From the NCBI GenBank assembly GCA_963741495.1, contig CAVUID010000015.1:310001-374000 (forward strand): a DNA stretch of 64,000 nucleotides, written 5' to 3'. Position 1 is the stretch's first letter. The number at the start of each line of letters is the position of its first letter. The notes below the pieces were generated by a model, which saw only the letters and a program-made list of their open reading frames with translations, was not told the DNA's origin and did no database searches. A program made the position numbers and the translations under genes. Origin of the DNA: Sulfurimicrobium sp963741495. Lineage in GTDB: Bacteria; Pseudomonadota; Gammaproteobacteria; Burkholderiales; Sulfuricellaceae. This document shows, piece by piece, positions 44,400 through 53,728 of this stretch.

Positions 44400-44444
44400 C
44401 TAGCAGGAAACTAAAAATTGGTGACTGACCTTATTACTCACATG
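44399..44444 (+). repeat. 46-base leader repeat, copy ahead of wzm
   Basis: Gapless match to 43095-43140 (33 of 46). The GTG at 44421 opens a frame VTDLITHM that ends after 22 codons, 1 base before the likely wzm ATG. The miniature transposon copy 2 ends exactly at the CTAG inside this repeat. Confidence 0.5.
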
Positions 44445-44485
44445 TGGAATTTAATGCCTTGCGGCGCTAAGGAAGCAGCACATAG

Positions 44486-45315
44486 ATGATTGCAGTAGTA
44501 AAAAACCGGTCCGACTACGGCGAATTGATGGCTGTAGGCCGCCTGGAAAAACATCGCACTGCGCTACAAGCAGGCCTATCTGGGCCTGGTGTGGACGGTG
44601 GCCAAGCCGCTGATGATGATGGGCATCTTCACACTGGTGCGCGGCTTCGTCGACATCGACAGCGGCGGCGTGCCCTACCCGGTGCTGGCCTACTGCGCGC
44701 TGATGCCGTGGACGTTCTTCCAGGAATCGGCGTCCGAGGGCGTGCAACAGCGTGGTGGGCAACGCGCACCTCATCAAGAAGGTCGTACTTCCCCCGCGAG
44801 ATATTTCCCCTCACCGCAGTCGTCACCAAGCTGGTCGAGTTCGGCCATCAACTTCGTCATCCTGCTGGCGCTGATGGCCTGGTTCGGCATGATCCCCGGC
44901 GCGCAGGTGCTGTGGGTGCCGGCGATCATCCTCTACACGCGTGCTGGCGGCGCTGACGCTGGCGCTGTTCGGTGCGGCCATCAACGTCTATTATCGCGAC
45001 GTGGGCACAGCGCTGCCGGTGCTGCTGTACCTGCTCATGTACGCGTCGCCGGTGATCTACCCGCTGCACCTGGTAAAGCAGAAATTGCTGGTTCAGCAAG
45101 CTGCCGCGGGCGACTGGGCGAACTACCTCTACACCGCTGTATACCGCCAATCCCCTGGCCGGCATCATCGACGCCTTCCAACGCGTGGTGCTCAAGGACC
45201 GAGCCGCCGGACCCGAGCGGCGATGATGCCCCGGCATGATGCTGATGGCAGTCTTCTACCCTTGAGCTACGCTCTTCTTCAAACGGGCGGAGTCCATTTC
45301 GCGGACGTGATCTGA
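44486..45315 (+). CDS. wzm: ABC-2 polysaccharide export permease Wzm, many frameshifts
   Basis: Wzm is the membrane half of the ABC transporter that exports finished O-antigen or capsule chains. Pieces in several frames add up to one ABC-2 permease: AWKNIALRYKQAYLGLVW, VAKPLMMMGIFTLVRGF, AYCALMPWTFFQESASEGV, YFPREIFPLTAVVTKLVEFG, LLALMAWFGMIPG, FGAAINVYYRDVG and MYASPVIYPLHLV, ending FADVI. At least six frame changes occur between 44540 and 45260. The membrane segments and order are normal, so the gene is probably whole in the organism. Base use is GC-rich compared with the sequence after 46.2 kb. The start ATG 44486 follows AAGGAAG. Confidence 0.78.
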
Positions 45316-45318
45316 CCT

Positions 45319-46555
45319 ATGGCACCGTCATCGAAGTCACTCACGTCACCAAGGAGTACCAGCTCGGCCAGTTGCAGAGCCTGGAAACCACCGGCGTTAA
45401 GGAACGGCGTGACGGCTCACTGGCCAGCCGGTCGCGGAACGCGCTCAGTTCAAGGCGCTGGACGACGTGAGCTTCTCCGTGGAGCCGGGCGAGGTGCTGG
45501 GTATCATCGGCCACAACGGGGCCGGCAAGAGCACGCTGCTGAAGACCTTGGCTCGGCATCATTCAAACCCTCCAGCGGCAGATCATGGTGCAAGGCCAAG
45601 TCGCGCCGTTCATCGAGGTTGGTGCGGGGCTGGTGCCCGACCTCACCGGGCGCGAAGAATATTTTCCTCAATGGCGCCATTCTGGGCATCTCCAAGGCAG
45701 AGATTAAACGCAAGTTTGATGACATTGTCGCTTTTGCTGAACTGGAAGAATTTATCGACACCCCGATCAAGCGTTACAGCATCAGGTATGCAGGTTCGCC
45801 TTGGCTTTGCGATCGCCACCAGTGTGGAATCTGAGATCTTGATCGTGGATGAAGTGCTTGCCGTGGGTGACCTGGCTTTTCAGCGAAAGTGTTTTGACCG
45901 AATTGAAGATTTAATTAAAGGGCGTGGCAACACTGTTTTACTGGTTTCTCATAACATTCGACAGGTTGAGCGATTATGCAGTCGCGCGATAATGCTGGAT
46001 CACTGGCAGAGTTATTGCCGATGACCATAAGACAAAAGTCTGTGAATTATTCTACCAACGGAGCAACGCCAAAATAGCCACACAGGTCGCCGAGACCACG
46101 GTACATGGTCGGCATGTTCGTAAAACGGGTGAATTGGAACTTGCTGCTATTACCCTGAGTCGACCCGATGGGTGAAACGGTAAATGAAGCCAATATGGGA
46201 GAACCACTAACGATACGATGTGAATTCATTGCTGATCGCAAATATAGAAAAACCCGAAGTAATTGTGGGCTTTCATACAACCGATTTTTTCTATATAGCT
46301 TCAATGGGTAATGGCCATATAGAAGACAGACCCAGCATGTGCCAAGGAATTAACATTGTGGAAAGTAAAATTCCGAGTCTACCGCTTATGCCCGGCGTAT
46401 ATTCCTTACGGGTTGGTGTACTGGACAAAAACGGCAGAGAAATGTTTTACGGTGAAATGTTAAAGACATTTCCAGTCAATTCAGGAGCCACACCACGCTC
46501 TAAAATGTCTCAACTAGGAATAATACACATCCCAACGGAGTGGGCTTACCAATGA
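45319..46555 (+). CDS. wzt: ABC polysaccharide exporter ATPase Wzt, many frameshifts
   Basis: Wzt powers Wzm. Across frames one can read VIEVTHVTKEYQLGQ, ALDDVSFSVEPGEVLGIIGH, the Walker A GHNGAGKSTLLKTLA, GLVPDLTGREE, YFLNGAILGISKAEIKRKFDDI, then LIVDEVLAVGDLAFQRKC (Walker B) and VSHNIRQVERLC. A C-terminal domain follows (PEVIVGFHTTDFFYIASM, MPGVYSLRVGVLDKNGREMFYG), the beta-sandwich that reads the chain-end cap in O-antigen export. At least six frame changes lie between 45320 and 46240. The start is three bases after the wzm stop. Confidence 0.8.
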
Positions 46556-46629
46556 CTTATGCAACCATCAAAGAAGTGCTGCAAAAAAACAGACCAACCT
46601 CGCGCCCCACTTTTTACTGCTCATTTTGA
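46552..46629 (+). CDS. Possible 25-codon ORF behind wzt
   Basis: ATG 46552 overlaps the wzt stop (ATGA) and opens a 25-residue frame, MTYATIKEVLQKNRPTSRP then FYCSF. It ends ten bases before the methyltransferase start, in the same frame. Given the frameshifts nearby it may be the true beginning of a longer gene or a chance frame. Confidence 0.3.
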   Translation: MTYATIKEVLQKNRPTSRPTFYCSF

Positions 46630-46638
46630 ACATTTGCC

Positions 46639-47425
46639 ATGACTATTGAACTATTACTTATCGCTATTCTGATATCGCTTTTTATATCAATAATAATTCT
46701 GAATAAAGTGCGAAATATGCACATTATGACGTTTCGGCTTGAAGAAGGTCTGGCTGCCGCGACGAAAGAAATCTCCAGGCTAGGTGAAGTTAAAGTTGAG
46801 CTCACCAACGTATACAGCCAACTTCAGGCCTACCAGGATTTAGTCGGGCTTATTCGGCCGACAAAACCTTTGCCTATTTTGCGTAATTGGGCTGGCATCA
46901 CCTGATTTCCTGCTTGAAATCAGTTGACACAGCTTGAGCCATAAGCCCAAGATAATTCTTGAATGTAGTTCAGGCGCTTCGACCCTTGTGCTTGCACGCT
47001 GTTGCGAACTTAATGGCTTTGGCCATGTTTACAGTCTTGAACATGATTTTGTTTATGCCGAAGATACGCGGCAAAGGCTGCGGGACCAGAATCTGGACCG
47101 CTGGGCCACTGTAGTCGAGGCGCCGCTAGTTAATCAGCCGGAAATTAGTGGTCAACTCTGGTATTCCCTTGCCAATCTCAACATAGAGCCCGAATCGTGC
47201 CAGTTATTAGTAATTGATGGCCCTCCTAGTGATACCTCACCCCAGGCACGTTACCCGGCGCTTCCAATGCTATCCGGGTTCCTGTCGCGGCCTTGCACAG
47301 TATTTTTAGATGACGCAAATCGAATAGATGAACAGCTGGCCGTTAAGCGCTGGCTTGAAGATTTTCCGTCATTTACACTTGAACACCCCCAATGTGAAAA
47401 AGGATGCTCAAAATTGACGCGTTAA
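46639..47425 (+). CDS. Membrane-anchored class I SAM methyltransferase-like protein, frameshifted
   Basis: An N-terminal membrane segment (MTIELLLIAILISLFISIII) and a coiled stretch (EEGLAAATKEISRLGEVKVELTNV) lead to a methyltransferase-like domain: KIILECSSGASTLVLARCCE is the SAM-binding loop, SLEHDFVYAEDTRQRL follows, and LLVIDGPPSDTS and VFLDDANRIDEQ complete the fold. The frame must change twice between 46890 and 46930 (NWAG to SPDFLLEIS to SHKPKI). Proteins of this kind can methylate the growing end of exported glycans, which would suit a Wzt with a cap-reading domain; this is inference. Base composition is AT-richer than in the flanks. Confidence 0.65.
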
Positions 47426-47476
47426 CGTTAGTGGTTATCCAACTCTCCATTTCATCTCGATATCATCGGAAGTTAG

Positions 47477-48841
47477 ATGCAGCTGGTCACGCATATGTCT
47501 GAGAGCCAAACAACGCAATCGGTGGGTAACGTGGCCCCCCGCCAAGAAAACAATTTTGTTCCTGAATCACAAGCCAGAACGACCGTTATCATTCCCTGCC
47601 ATAACTACGGCAGATATCTGAGTTGGTGTATTTCATCTGTATTGCATCAAACGTGCTTGCCAAAAGAAATTATTGTCATCGATGACGATAGTAATGATGA
47701 GACAGAAGAAGTGGCACGTGCTTTCGGCGCTCAAATCCGCTATTTGAAGGTTGGCTTCCGCAACGCTCAGAAAACTCGTAACCATGCGCTCGATATCGCC
47801 AGTGGCGAATATGTTTTATATATCGATGCCGACGACTTTCTGGATAACGATGCTTTGAAGTTAATGGAGAATGAATTAGACAACAACCCTGAATTACGCC
47901 TGGTTTATGGGGATCGATTCAACTTTGGCGACCCTGAACTTGCGAAACAACTCGGATTTTCACCCCACTGGGCTTCGCGTGATTTTTCCATCGAATTGCT
48001 GCACCGCTTCAATTTCATTTCCATGCCCTCGCTCATCCGCAGGAAATATTTTCAGGGATTCGACGAACGGATTCGTCTGAATCAAGATTGGGAGGCCTGG
48101 CTTTCTCTGGTTCATTCCGATCGCCACGCCAAACGAATTTCGCGCCCGGTGTACTACCACCGCTTTCACGGCAAGAACAAGACAGGCGCCGAAAACGAGT
48201 TCACTGAGCGGCTCAAGATTATGCTCAAACATGAATTCTTTGCCTCGGCAGCCACCCGTGATGAGCGTGGCAAGGCCCGGCAAATGACGATGCTCCCATG
48301 GAATCGCCCCACGCTTCACGTCGTGATTCACAGCTTGGAACGGGTGGACTTAACGGTGCTTGACCAAACATTGAATAACTTGAAGCAGGCAAGAATAGTG
48401 GCCTACATTTTTGCCGACTTAAACGGCGCTACTGACAAAAAACTGCGCGAGTTGCTCGTAAATCACAAGGTGACACTCCATCAGTCACCCGCAAACTCGG
48501 TTGAGAAATTTGTACGGACATTTGCAAGTACTGCTTCCCGGTTTGTCGCGGATAAGGATTTTTTTGCGATAACGGATTTTTCAGCGCCAGCATCATTGGA
48601 CATGCTCAGTTTCATGGGCCTGGATGGTAAACCTCAGGTGTATGTTTCAGAAGGAAAAGATTCATTGCTTAATGCAAGCAGGCTTGAGCAGACTCACTTG
48701 ATCGTTTTGAATGGGAAGGCGCTTCGGCAACTCCTTTATAACTATGGAAGCCCATACGGCTTTTTGCGCAGAATGGGCCATCGAATAATGGATGAATTGA
48801 ATCGACATTTGCTTTGGCGTTTTGCGCCTGCAAAGCAGTAA
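47477..48841 (+). CDS. Glycosyltransferase family 2 with C-terminal extension
   Basis: The 454-residue protein has a GT-A domain: TTVIIPCHNYGRYLSWCISSVL, EIIVIDDDSNDETEEVA, RNHALDIASGEYVLYIDADDFLDNDAL with the DxD metal site. The C-terminal 170 residues (LHVVIHSLERVDLTVLDQTLNNL) look like a second, unrecognised domain. No membrane segment is seen. The start is ATG 47477 or the ATG at 47495 (MSESQTTQ). The frame is intact, unlike its neighbours. The sugar donor is unknown. Confidence 0.88.
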   Translation: MQLVTHMSESQTTQSVGNVAPRQENNFVPESQARTTVIIPCHNYGRYLSWCISSVLHQTCLPKEIIVIDDDSNDETEEVARAFGAQIRYLKVGFRNAQKTRNHALDIASGEYVLYIDADDFLDNDALKLMENELDNNPELRLVYGDRFNFGDPELAKQLGFSPHWASRDFSIELLHRFNFISMPSLIRRKYFQGFDERIRLNQDWEAWLSLVHSDRHAKRISRPVYYHRFHGKNKTGAENEFTERLKIMLKHEFFASAATRDERGKARQMTMLPWNRPTLHVVIHSLERVDLTVLDQTLNNLKQARIVAYIFADLNGATDKKLRELLVNHKVTLHQSPANSVEKFVRTFASTASRFVADKDFFAITDFSAPASLDMLSFMGLDGKPQVYVSEGKDSLLNASRLEQTHLIVLNGKALRQLLYNYGSPYGFLRRMGHRIMDELNRHLLWRFAPAKQ

Positions 48842-48872
48842 CCTGCCAACCTTGTTGCGAGATAAGCTTTTA

Positions 48873-49952
48873 ATGTCAGAAACTCCTTTGGCGCGCCTGA
48901 TCGCCTTTTACTTGCCCCAATACCACCCCACTCCAGAGAACGACCAATGGTGGGGAAAAGGGTTTACCGAGTGGACTAACACCGCCAAAGCAAAGCCGTT
49001 ATTTCCCGGCCATTATCAACCGCATATTCCCGCAGATTTGGGGTTCTATGACCTGCGCGTACCGGGAAACTCGCGCCGCCCAAGCTGATCTGGCTCGTGA
49101 ATACGGCGTGGAAGGTTTTTGCTATTACCACTACTGGTTCGCGGGGCGGCGCATCCTGGAGCGCCCCTTCGAGGAAGTGCTGCATTCCGGCGAGCCGGAT
49201 TTTCCATTTTGCCTTTGCTGGGCCAACCACAGCTGGAATACAACCTGGCAGGGAACCAGTGACATGCTCATTGAGCAGGACTTACCCCGGCATGCGAGGA
49301 TCATGAAGCGCATTTTAATTATTTGCTCCAGGCTTTTACGGATCCTCGATACATCAAAGTTGACGGCAAGCCTATTTTTGTGATCTATCAACCCGAAGAA
49401 ATCCCTGAGATGCGCAAAAGTGGCGGATTTCTGGCGCGAACTTGCCATTAAAGCCGGCCTGCCTGGGCTGCATCTGATAGGGGTGTCACATCGGGCTGAA
49501 ACATGGGACCCACGTCCGCTTGGGCTTGACGCAAGCACCATGCAAGCACTACCTCCACGCGACGGTCGAATTCCACGCCGTTACCTGTGGACCAAGCTGA
49601 AACTTCTTCTCCAAGGCAATAAGCACGAGCTAAGCATCTGGGATTATGAAGAGATACTGCCTATCCTGCTGCGTAGCAACCGGGTTGACTGGCCAGACTA
49701 TCCAATAGTATTGCCCAATTGGGACAACACGCCCCGCTCCGGCATGCGCGGCCTGGTATTCCACAATGCCACCCCGGAATTGTTCCGGGGCCACCTGCGG
49801 GAAGCCATTTCCGGGTCGCGGAGCGGCCAGCAGATGAGCGCATTGTCTTCGTCAAGGCCTGGAACGAATGGGCCGAAGGCAACCATATTGAACCTGATCT
49901 GAAATGGGGCAGGGCCTGGTTGGAGGTCATCCGTGAGGAACTGTCTGGATGA
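48873..49952 (+). CDS. WbsX-like (GH99-like) glycan protein, several frameshifts
   Basis: WbsX-type proteins are glycosyltransferase-associated members with a GH99-like barrel found in O-antigen and EPS loci. The start at 48873 gives PLARLIAFYLPQYHPTPENDQWWGKGFTEWTN, the family hallmark. Other frames give GVEGFCYYHYWFAGRRILERPFEEV, FPFCLCWANHSWNTTWQG, IFVIYQPEEIPEM, PIVLPNWDNTPRSG and, at the end, IVFVKAWNEWAEGNHIEPD. At least four frame changes are needed (near 49065, 49290, 49410 and 49810). The stop overlaps the next ATG. Confidence 0.85.
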
Positions 49953-50901
49953 GTGAATATTTTGCTCCCCATCTTATCTCCGTCATCATGCCTTGTTTTA
50001 ATTGTGAAGCTCTTGTTGGCAGGGGTATCCGTAGCGTACTAAACCAGACCTATCAGAATCTTGAACTCATTTTGGTTGACGATGGTTCCAGCGACCACAG
50101 CCTTCATGTGGCGCAGGCGATACAGGACCCGCGCTTGTCAATAGTGGCCCAGAGCAATCAGGGCGTCAGCGCTGCGAGGAACAATGGGTTATCTGTCGCT
50201 CGTGGCCGCTATGTTGCCTTTCTGGATGCGGACGATGAGTGGGCCCCAGCTTTTCTTGAGAGAATGTTGACCGCCCTTGAGGAAGGTGGTCCGCAGTGTG
50301 CATTGGCTTATTGCGGTTGGCAGAATGTTGGCCTGGAGGGAAAACAAGGTGAACCTTATATCCCCCCTGTTATGATGGGTCTGACAAGCTGGAGAAATTG
50401 CTGTTGGATTGCCCCTGGCCAATCCATGCAGCTTTGACGAGACGCGAAAGAATCGATGCTGCTGGAAAGTTCAATCCCCGTTTTGCAATTGGTGAAGATT
50501 TTCTGATGTGGCTGGAGATTGCAGCAAAGCACTCCATTACCCGGGTTCCAGACGTTCTGGCTTACTACCATCACCATAGCGGACAGCAAGCCACGGGGTC
50601 CAGAATTCGGGTTGTGGTGGCGACAGTTGAGGTTCAGAAATATTTTTTCTCATCACATCCAGAAGTAATCCAGAACCTGGGCGGCAGAAAAATTCGCCAA
50701 TTGATTTACGGCACGTTGCTTGACCGCGGATATGCTTACTATTGGCGGAGGGATCTGGTGCCGGCGCGGTTGATATTCCGCAAAATCATGAGGTCAGGTT
50801 ATGGAACGTTCAAGGATTGGCTATACATGCTTCCATCGCTGCTCCCTCTGGTATTGCATCGTAAGTTGATTCAGTTGTTCGGGGCTCAGCCATGCCGATG
50901 A
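49949..50901 (+). CDS. Glycosyltransferase family 2, one frameshift
   Basis: The GT-A domain is clear: ISVIMPCFNCEALVGRGIRSVLNQTYQNLELILVDDGSSD, RNNGLSVARGRYVAFLDADDEW with the DxD motif. The frame breaks near 50365; in the new frame YDGSDKLEKLLLDCPWPIHAALTRRERID continues into GEDFLMWLEIAAKH, which carries the ED(F)xMW motif of this family. About 317 residues result. The start overlaps the WbsX stop and the end overlaps the deacetylase gene by ten bases. Confidence 0.87.
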
Positions 50902-51713
50902 ACTGTTCCGGAAGCGCGGATCGGATTGTCGTGCTGATGTATCACCGCGTCGGGGCAGCGAGCAACGACTGGGAGGCGAAGTACTGCGTGGCACCGGAGC
51001 GCTTTTCGGCGCACATGCATGCATTGCGGGACGCAGGCATGCGACCGTGCGGCATTGCTGAATTTGTGGCGTGGATGCAAGGGCAGCAGGCGCTTCCCGC
51101 CGGGAGCTTTGTGCTGACATTTGATGACGGCTTCCATGGCGTGTATGAGCATGCGGCGCCCGTTCTGGCAAAGCTCGGTTGGCCGGCGACAGTGTTCCTG
51201 GTTTCTGCCCTGATAGGGAAGCAGGATGTTTGGTGCAAGAAGGAAAATCCGTCAGGCAAGACATATCCTTTGTTTGGGCAGGCAGAAATCGAGGTGATGC
51301 GAGGACAGGGATTTTCATTTCACTCCCATTCCAGAACCCATGCGGATCTTTCCACCCTGCCGGACGATCTGTTACGCGATGAATTAGAAGGATCGCGAAC
51401 AGAGCTTGAAAGTTTGTTGGGGGCTCCAGTGCCTTTTGTGGCATACCCGTATGGGCATATCAATGACCGGGTGTTGCAGATCGCGCAAGAAGCAGGCTAC
51501 GAAGCGGGATTTTCAGTGCAGCCCGGATTCAATCGGCCGGGGCAATCGCTGATGAAAATCAGGCGCCTGGATGTTTTTGGCACGGATACGGCGGCCAACT
51601 TGCTCAGGAAGGTCCGGTTTGGGACCAATGATGGATCCTGGGGCAAGATGGCGCGCTATTATGGTGAGCAGATCATAAGAAAAATACGGGGGGCCGGCGA
51701 TGACAGGAAGTGA
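50892..51713 (+). CDS. Polysaccharide deacetylase family protein
   Basis: This NodB-homology protein (carbohydrate esterase 4) has 273 residues. VLMYHRV and FVLTFDDGFHGVYEHAAPVL carry the first Asp pair, FSFHSHSRTHADLSTL the zinc-binding H-x3-H, and PFVAYPYGHINDRVLQIAQEAGY the later motif. It has no signal peptide, so it may act in the cytoplasm on a lipid-linked or nucleotide-linked sugar. It removes N- or O-acetyl groups from glycans. Confidence 0.92.
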   Translation: MPMNCSGSADRIVVLMYHRVGAASNDWEAKYCVAPERFSAHMHALRDAGMRPCGIAEFVAWMQGQQALPAGSFVLTFDDGFHGVYEHAAPVLAKLGWPATVFLVSALIGKQDVWCKKENPSGKTYPLFGQAEIEVMRGQGFSFHSHSRTHADLSTLPDDLLRDELEGSRTELESLLGAPVPFVAYPYGHINDRVLQIAQEAGYEAGFSVQPGFNRPGQSLMKIRRLDVFGTDTAANLLRKVRFGTNDGSWGKMARYYGEQIIRKIRGAGDDRK

Positions 51714-51719
51714 AAAGTC

Positions 51720-52649
51720 ATGAATACAGTCAATATCGCATACACGGTAGCGCTTTGTACGCATAACCATGCACCTCGCCTTGTTCGCACGCTAAGAGAT
51801 TTGGCCGGGTTGATCCAGCCCGAGCATGCATGGGAATTCCTGGTGATCGACAATGCGAGCACGGATGACACCGCTGCAATACTGGCGGATAAATCCTGGC
51901 GCTTTCCCGGCCCTGAAGTGCGCATGGTGCGGGAGGAAAAGTTAGGGCTTTCCAATGCCAGAAATCGTGCCATTGCAGAAGCTAGGGGCGAATACATCAT
52001 ATTTATCGATGATGATGAAACGCCTGACCCGGATTGGCTGCGTGCTTATGAGAGTGCCATTCTGCAAGCCCACCCCGATGCTTTGGGAGGGCGCATCGAG
52101 GTGATGTTCGAGGATGGCAATCGTCCGCCCTGGTTGGCAGATGAACTACTGGGGTTTCTCGGGAAGCTAGATCACGGTGGGCCACTGCGCCAGCTTACCG
52201 CCCCCAAGACGCCGATCTTTGGCGGCAACTTTGGATTCAAAAAAAACGTATTCGATACAATCGGCTTGTTTGATGCCGGATTAGGTCGCAAGGGTGCCGA
52301 TAATACCGGCGGGGAAGATACCGAGATATATCAGCGTCTGCTGGATGCAGGTTGCCAGGTATGGTGGGCGCCGGGCGCTGTAATAAATCACCGCATCCAG
52401 GTCAGCAAGCTGCGGCGCCAATATTTTCTTGATCTGCATTATCGCGAGGGAAGAGTCGAGGGGCTCCGGGCGCGTGGCAAGCGTTCCAGAATTCCCCCTT
52501 TCTACCTGTACCCTCAACTTTGGCGTGCAGCCATGAGCGTGTTTGTGGTGTGGCGCAATGGTGGCCGCAACGCTACGCTGCGCAAGGAGATGAATGCCGC
52601 CTATTTCGTGGGCTATATTTTTGGATGGGCGCTAGGACGTGTATCATGA
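51720..52649 (+). CDS. Glycosyltransferase family 2
   Basis: A 309-residue GT-A protein: VALCTHNHAPRLVRTLRDL, EFLVIDNASTDDTAAIL, LGLSNARNRAIAEARGEYIIFIDDDETPDPDWL with the DDD metal site, then GGNFGFKKNVFDTIGLFDAGLG and GGEDTEIYQRLLDAGC, the catalytic ED region. A hydrophobic C-terminus (MNAAYFVGYIFGWALG) may touch the membrane. It follows the deacetylase at six bases and the frame is intact. Confidence 0.92.
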   Translation: MNTVNIAYTVALCTHNHAPRLVRTLRDLAGLIQPEHAWEFLVIDNASTDDTAAILADKSWRFPGPEVRMVREEKLGLSNARNRAIAEARGEYIIFIDDDETPDPDWLRAYESAILQAHPDALGGRIEVMFEDGNRPPWLADELLGFLGKLDHGGPLRQLTAPKTPIFGGNFGFKKNVFDTIGLFDAGLGRKGADNTGGEDTEIYQRLLDAGCQVWWAPGAVINHRIQVSKLRRQYFLDLHYREGRVEGLRARGKRSRIPPFYLYPQLWRAAMSVFVVWRNGGRNATLRKEMNAAYFVGYIFGWALGRVS

Positions 52650-52746
52650 ATTTGAAAGTAATAGCGTAGTGACTGCGCTGGGGCAATAGCACCATCATTT
52701 TTTCCCGATGCTGCTTTGATGCCAATGATAGGAGGTGGTGAGAAGT

Positions 52747-53712
52747 ATGGATTCAACCAAACAAAATAACGGGCCCATTTTTATCGTTGGCGCGCCCCGT
52801 TCCGGTACGACGCTGCTTCAATACATGCTGCGTTCTCATCCGCGTCTGTCCTTGCCTACGGGTGAATCCCATTTCTTCATCCCGTTCTATCGCAATGCGG
52901 AAAAATATGGCGATCTGTCGCAACTGGAAAATGTCCGTGCCGTGCTCGAAGCCATGTATCGTCAAAGCGCGGATTTTCTGGATACCGACTTGCATGGCAT
53001 GAAATTCGATGTTGCAAGCTTGGCAGAAGAACTTCATGGCGAGGGGCGCAGCACCATGCCGGCGATTATCGCCGGCCTGTTCGAAAAAAATGCCCGTGGT
53101 GAAGGCAAGGTGCGCTGGGGGGACAAGACGCCCTATTATGTATTGCATCTTCCCAAGATTATGGAATGGTTTCCCGATGCTCAAGTCATTCATATTATTC
53201 GCGATGGTCGCGATTGCGCACTTTCCATGGCTGCACGGAAGCACGATTTCAATGTATATAACACCTACCATGCAGCGAAATACTGGCAGCAGTATGTCGA
53301 AGTCGGGCAAACAGAGGGTAGAAAACTGGGTGACAATGTTTATTTTGAGTTGCGATATTGCGACCTTTTAGCCGATCCCGAGAAGATGATGCGTTCAGTG
53401 TGTGCCTTCCTGGGTGAAGAGTACTCTGACTCCATTGTCCATTTCCAGAAAGCCAACGACCCGAACGCCAAGACGCCTCTTCTCAAGAAAGATTTGCAGT
53501 CCGATAATCGTTATAAGTGGAAGTCGCTCATGTCTCAGGATCAGATACGTGTCTTTGAAAGTGCGGCGGGGGATACACTCCAGCATTGTGGCTACAAAGT
53601 GATTTCAGATTGCAGGCCGCTACCGTTGGCACTCAGGGGGGGGTACCGGCTACACAATAAGCTTGTTACACGCTGGTGGGACTTTACTAAACACTTTGTT
53701 AAAGCGCGTTGA
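52747..53712 (+). CDS. Sulfotransferase family protein
   Basis: The protein transfers sulfate from PAPS to an acceptor, here most likely a sugar of the exported polymer. The 5'-phosphosulfate loop is PIFIVGAPRSGTTLLQYMLRSHP and the 3'-phosphate motif VIHIIRDGRDCALSMAARK; WGDKTPYYVLHLP is also typical of the Sulfotransfer_3 group. ATG 52747 lies 11 bases behind GGAGG, giving 321 residues; GTG 52735 is an alternative. The APS kinase gene 7.4 kb downstream would supply PAPS. No membrane segment is seen. Confidence 0.93.
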   Translation: MDSTKQNNGPIFIVGAPRSGTTLLQYMLRSHPRLSLPTGESHFFIPFYRNAEKYGDLSQLENVRAVLEAMYRQSADFLDTDLHGMKFDVASLAEELHGEGRSTMPAIIAGLFEKNARGEGKVRWGDKTPYYVLHLPKIMEWFPDAQVIHIIRDGRDCALSMAARKHDFNVYNTYHAAKYWQQYVEVGQTEGRKLGDNVYFELRYCDLLADPEKMMRSVCAFLGEEYSDSIVHFQKANDPNAKTPLLKKDLQSDNRYKWKSLMSQDQIRVFESAAGDTLQHCGYKVISDCRPLPLALRGGYRLHNKLVTRWWDFTKHFVKAR

Positions 53713-53728
53713 AGTGAATACTTTTTCT

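Noticed and set aside
44486..46555. Decayed wzm/wzt pseudogenes
   Set aside because: All transporter motifs, including Walker A, Walker B and membrane segments, are preserved across the frame changes, and shifts also occur in essential genes elsewhere, so sequencing error is more likely.
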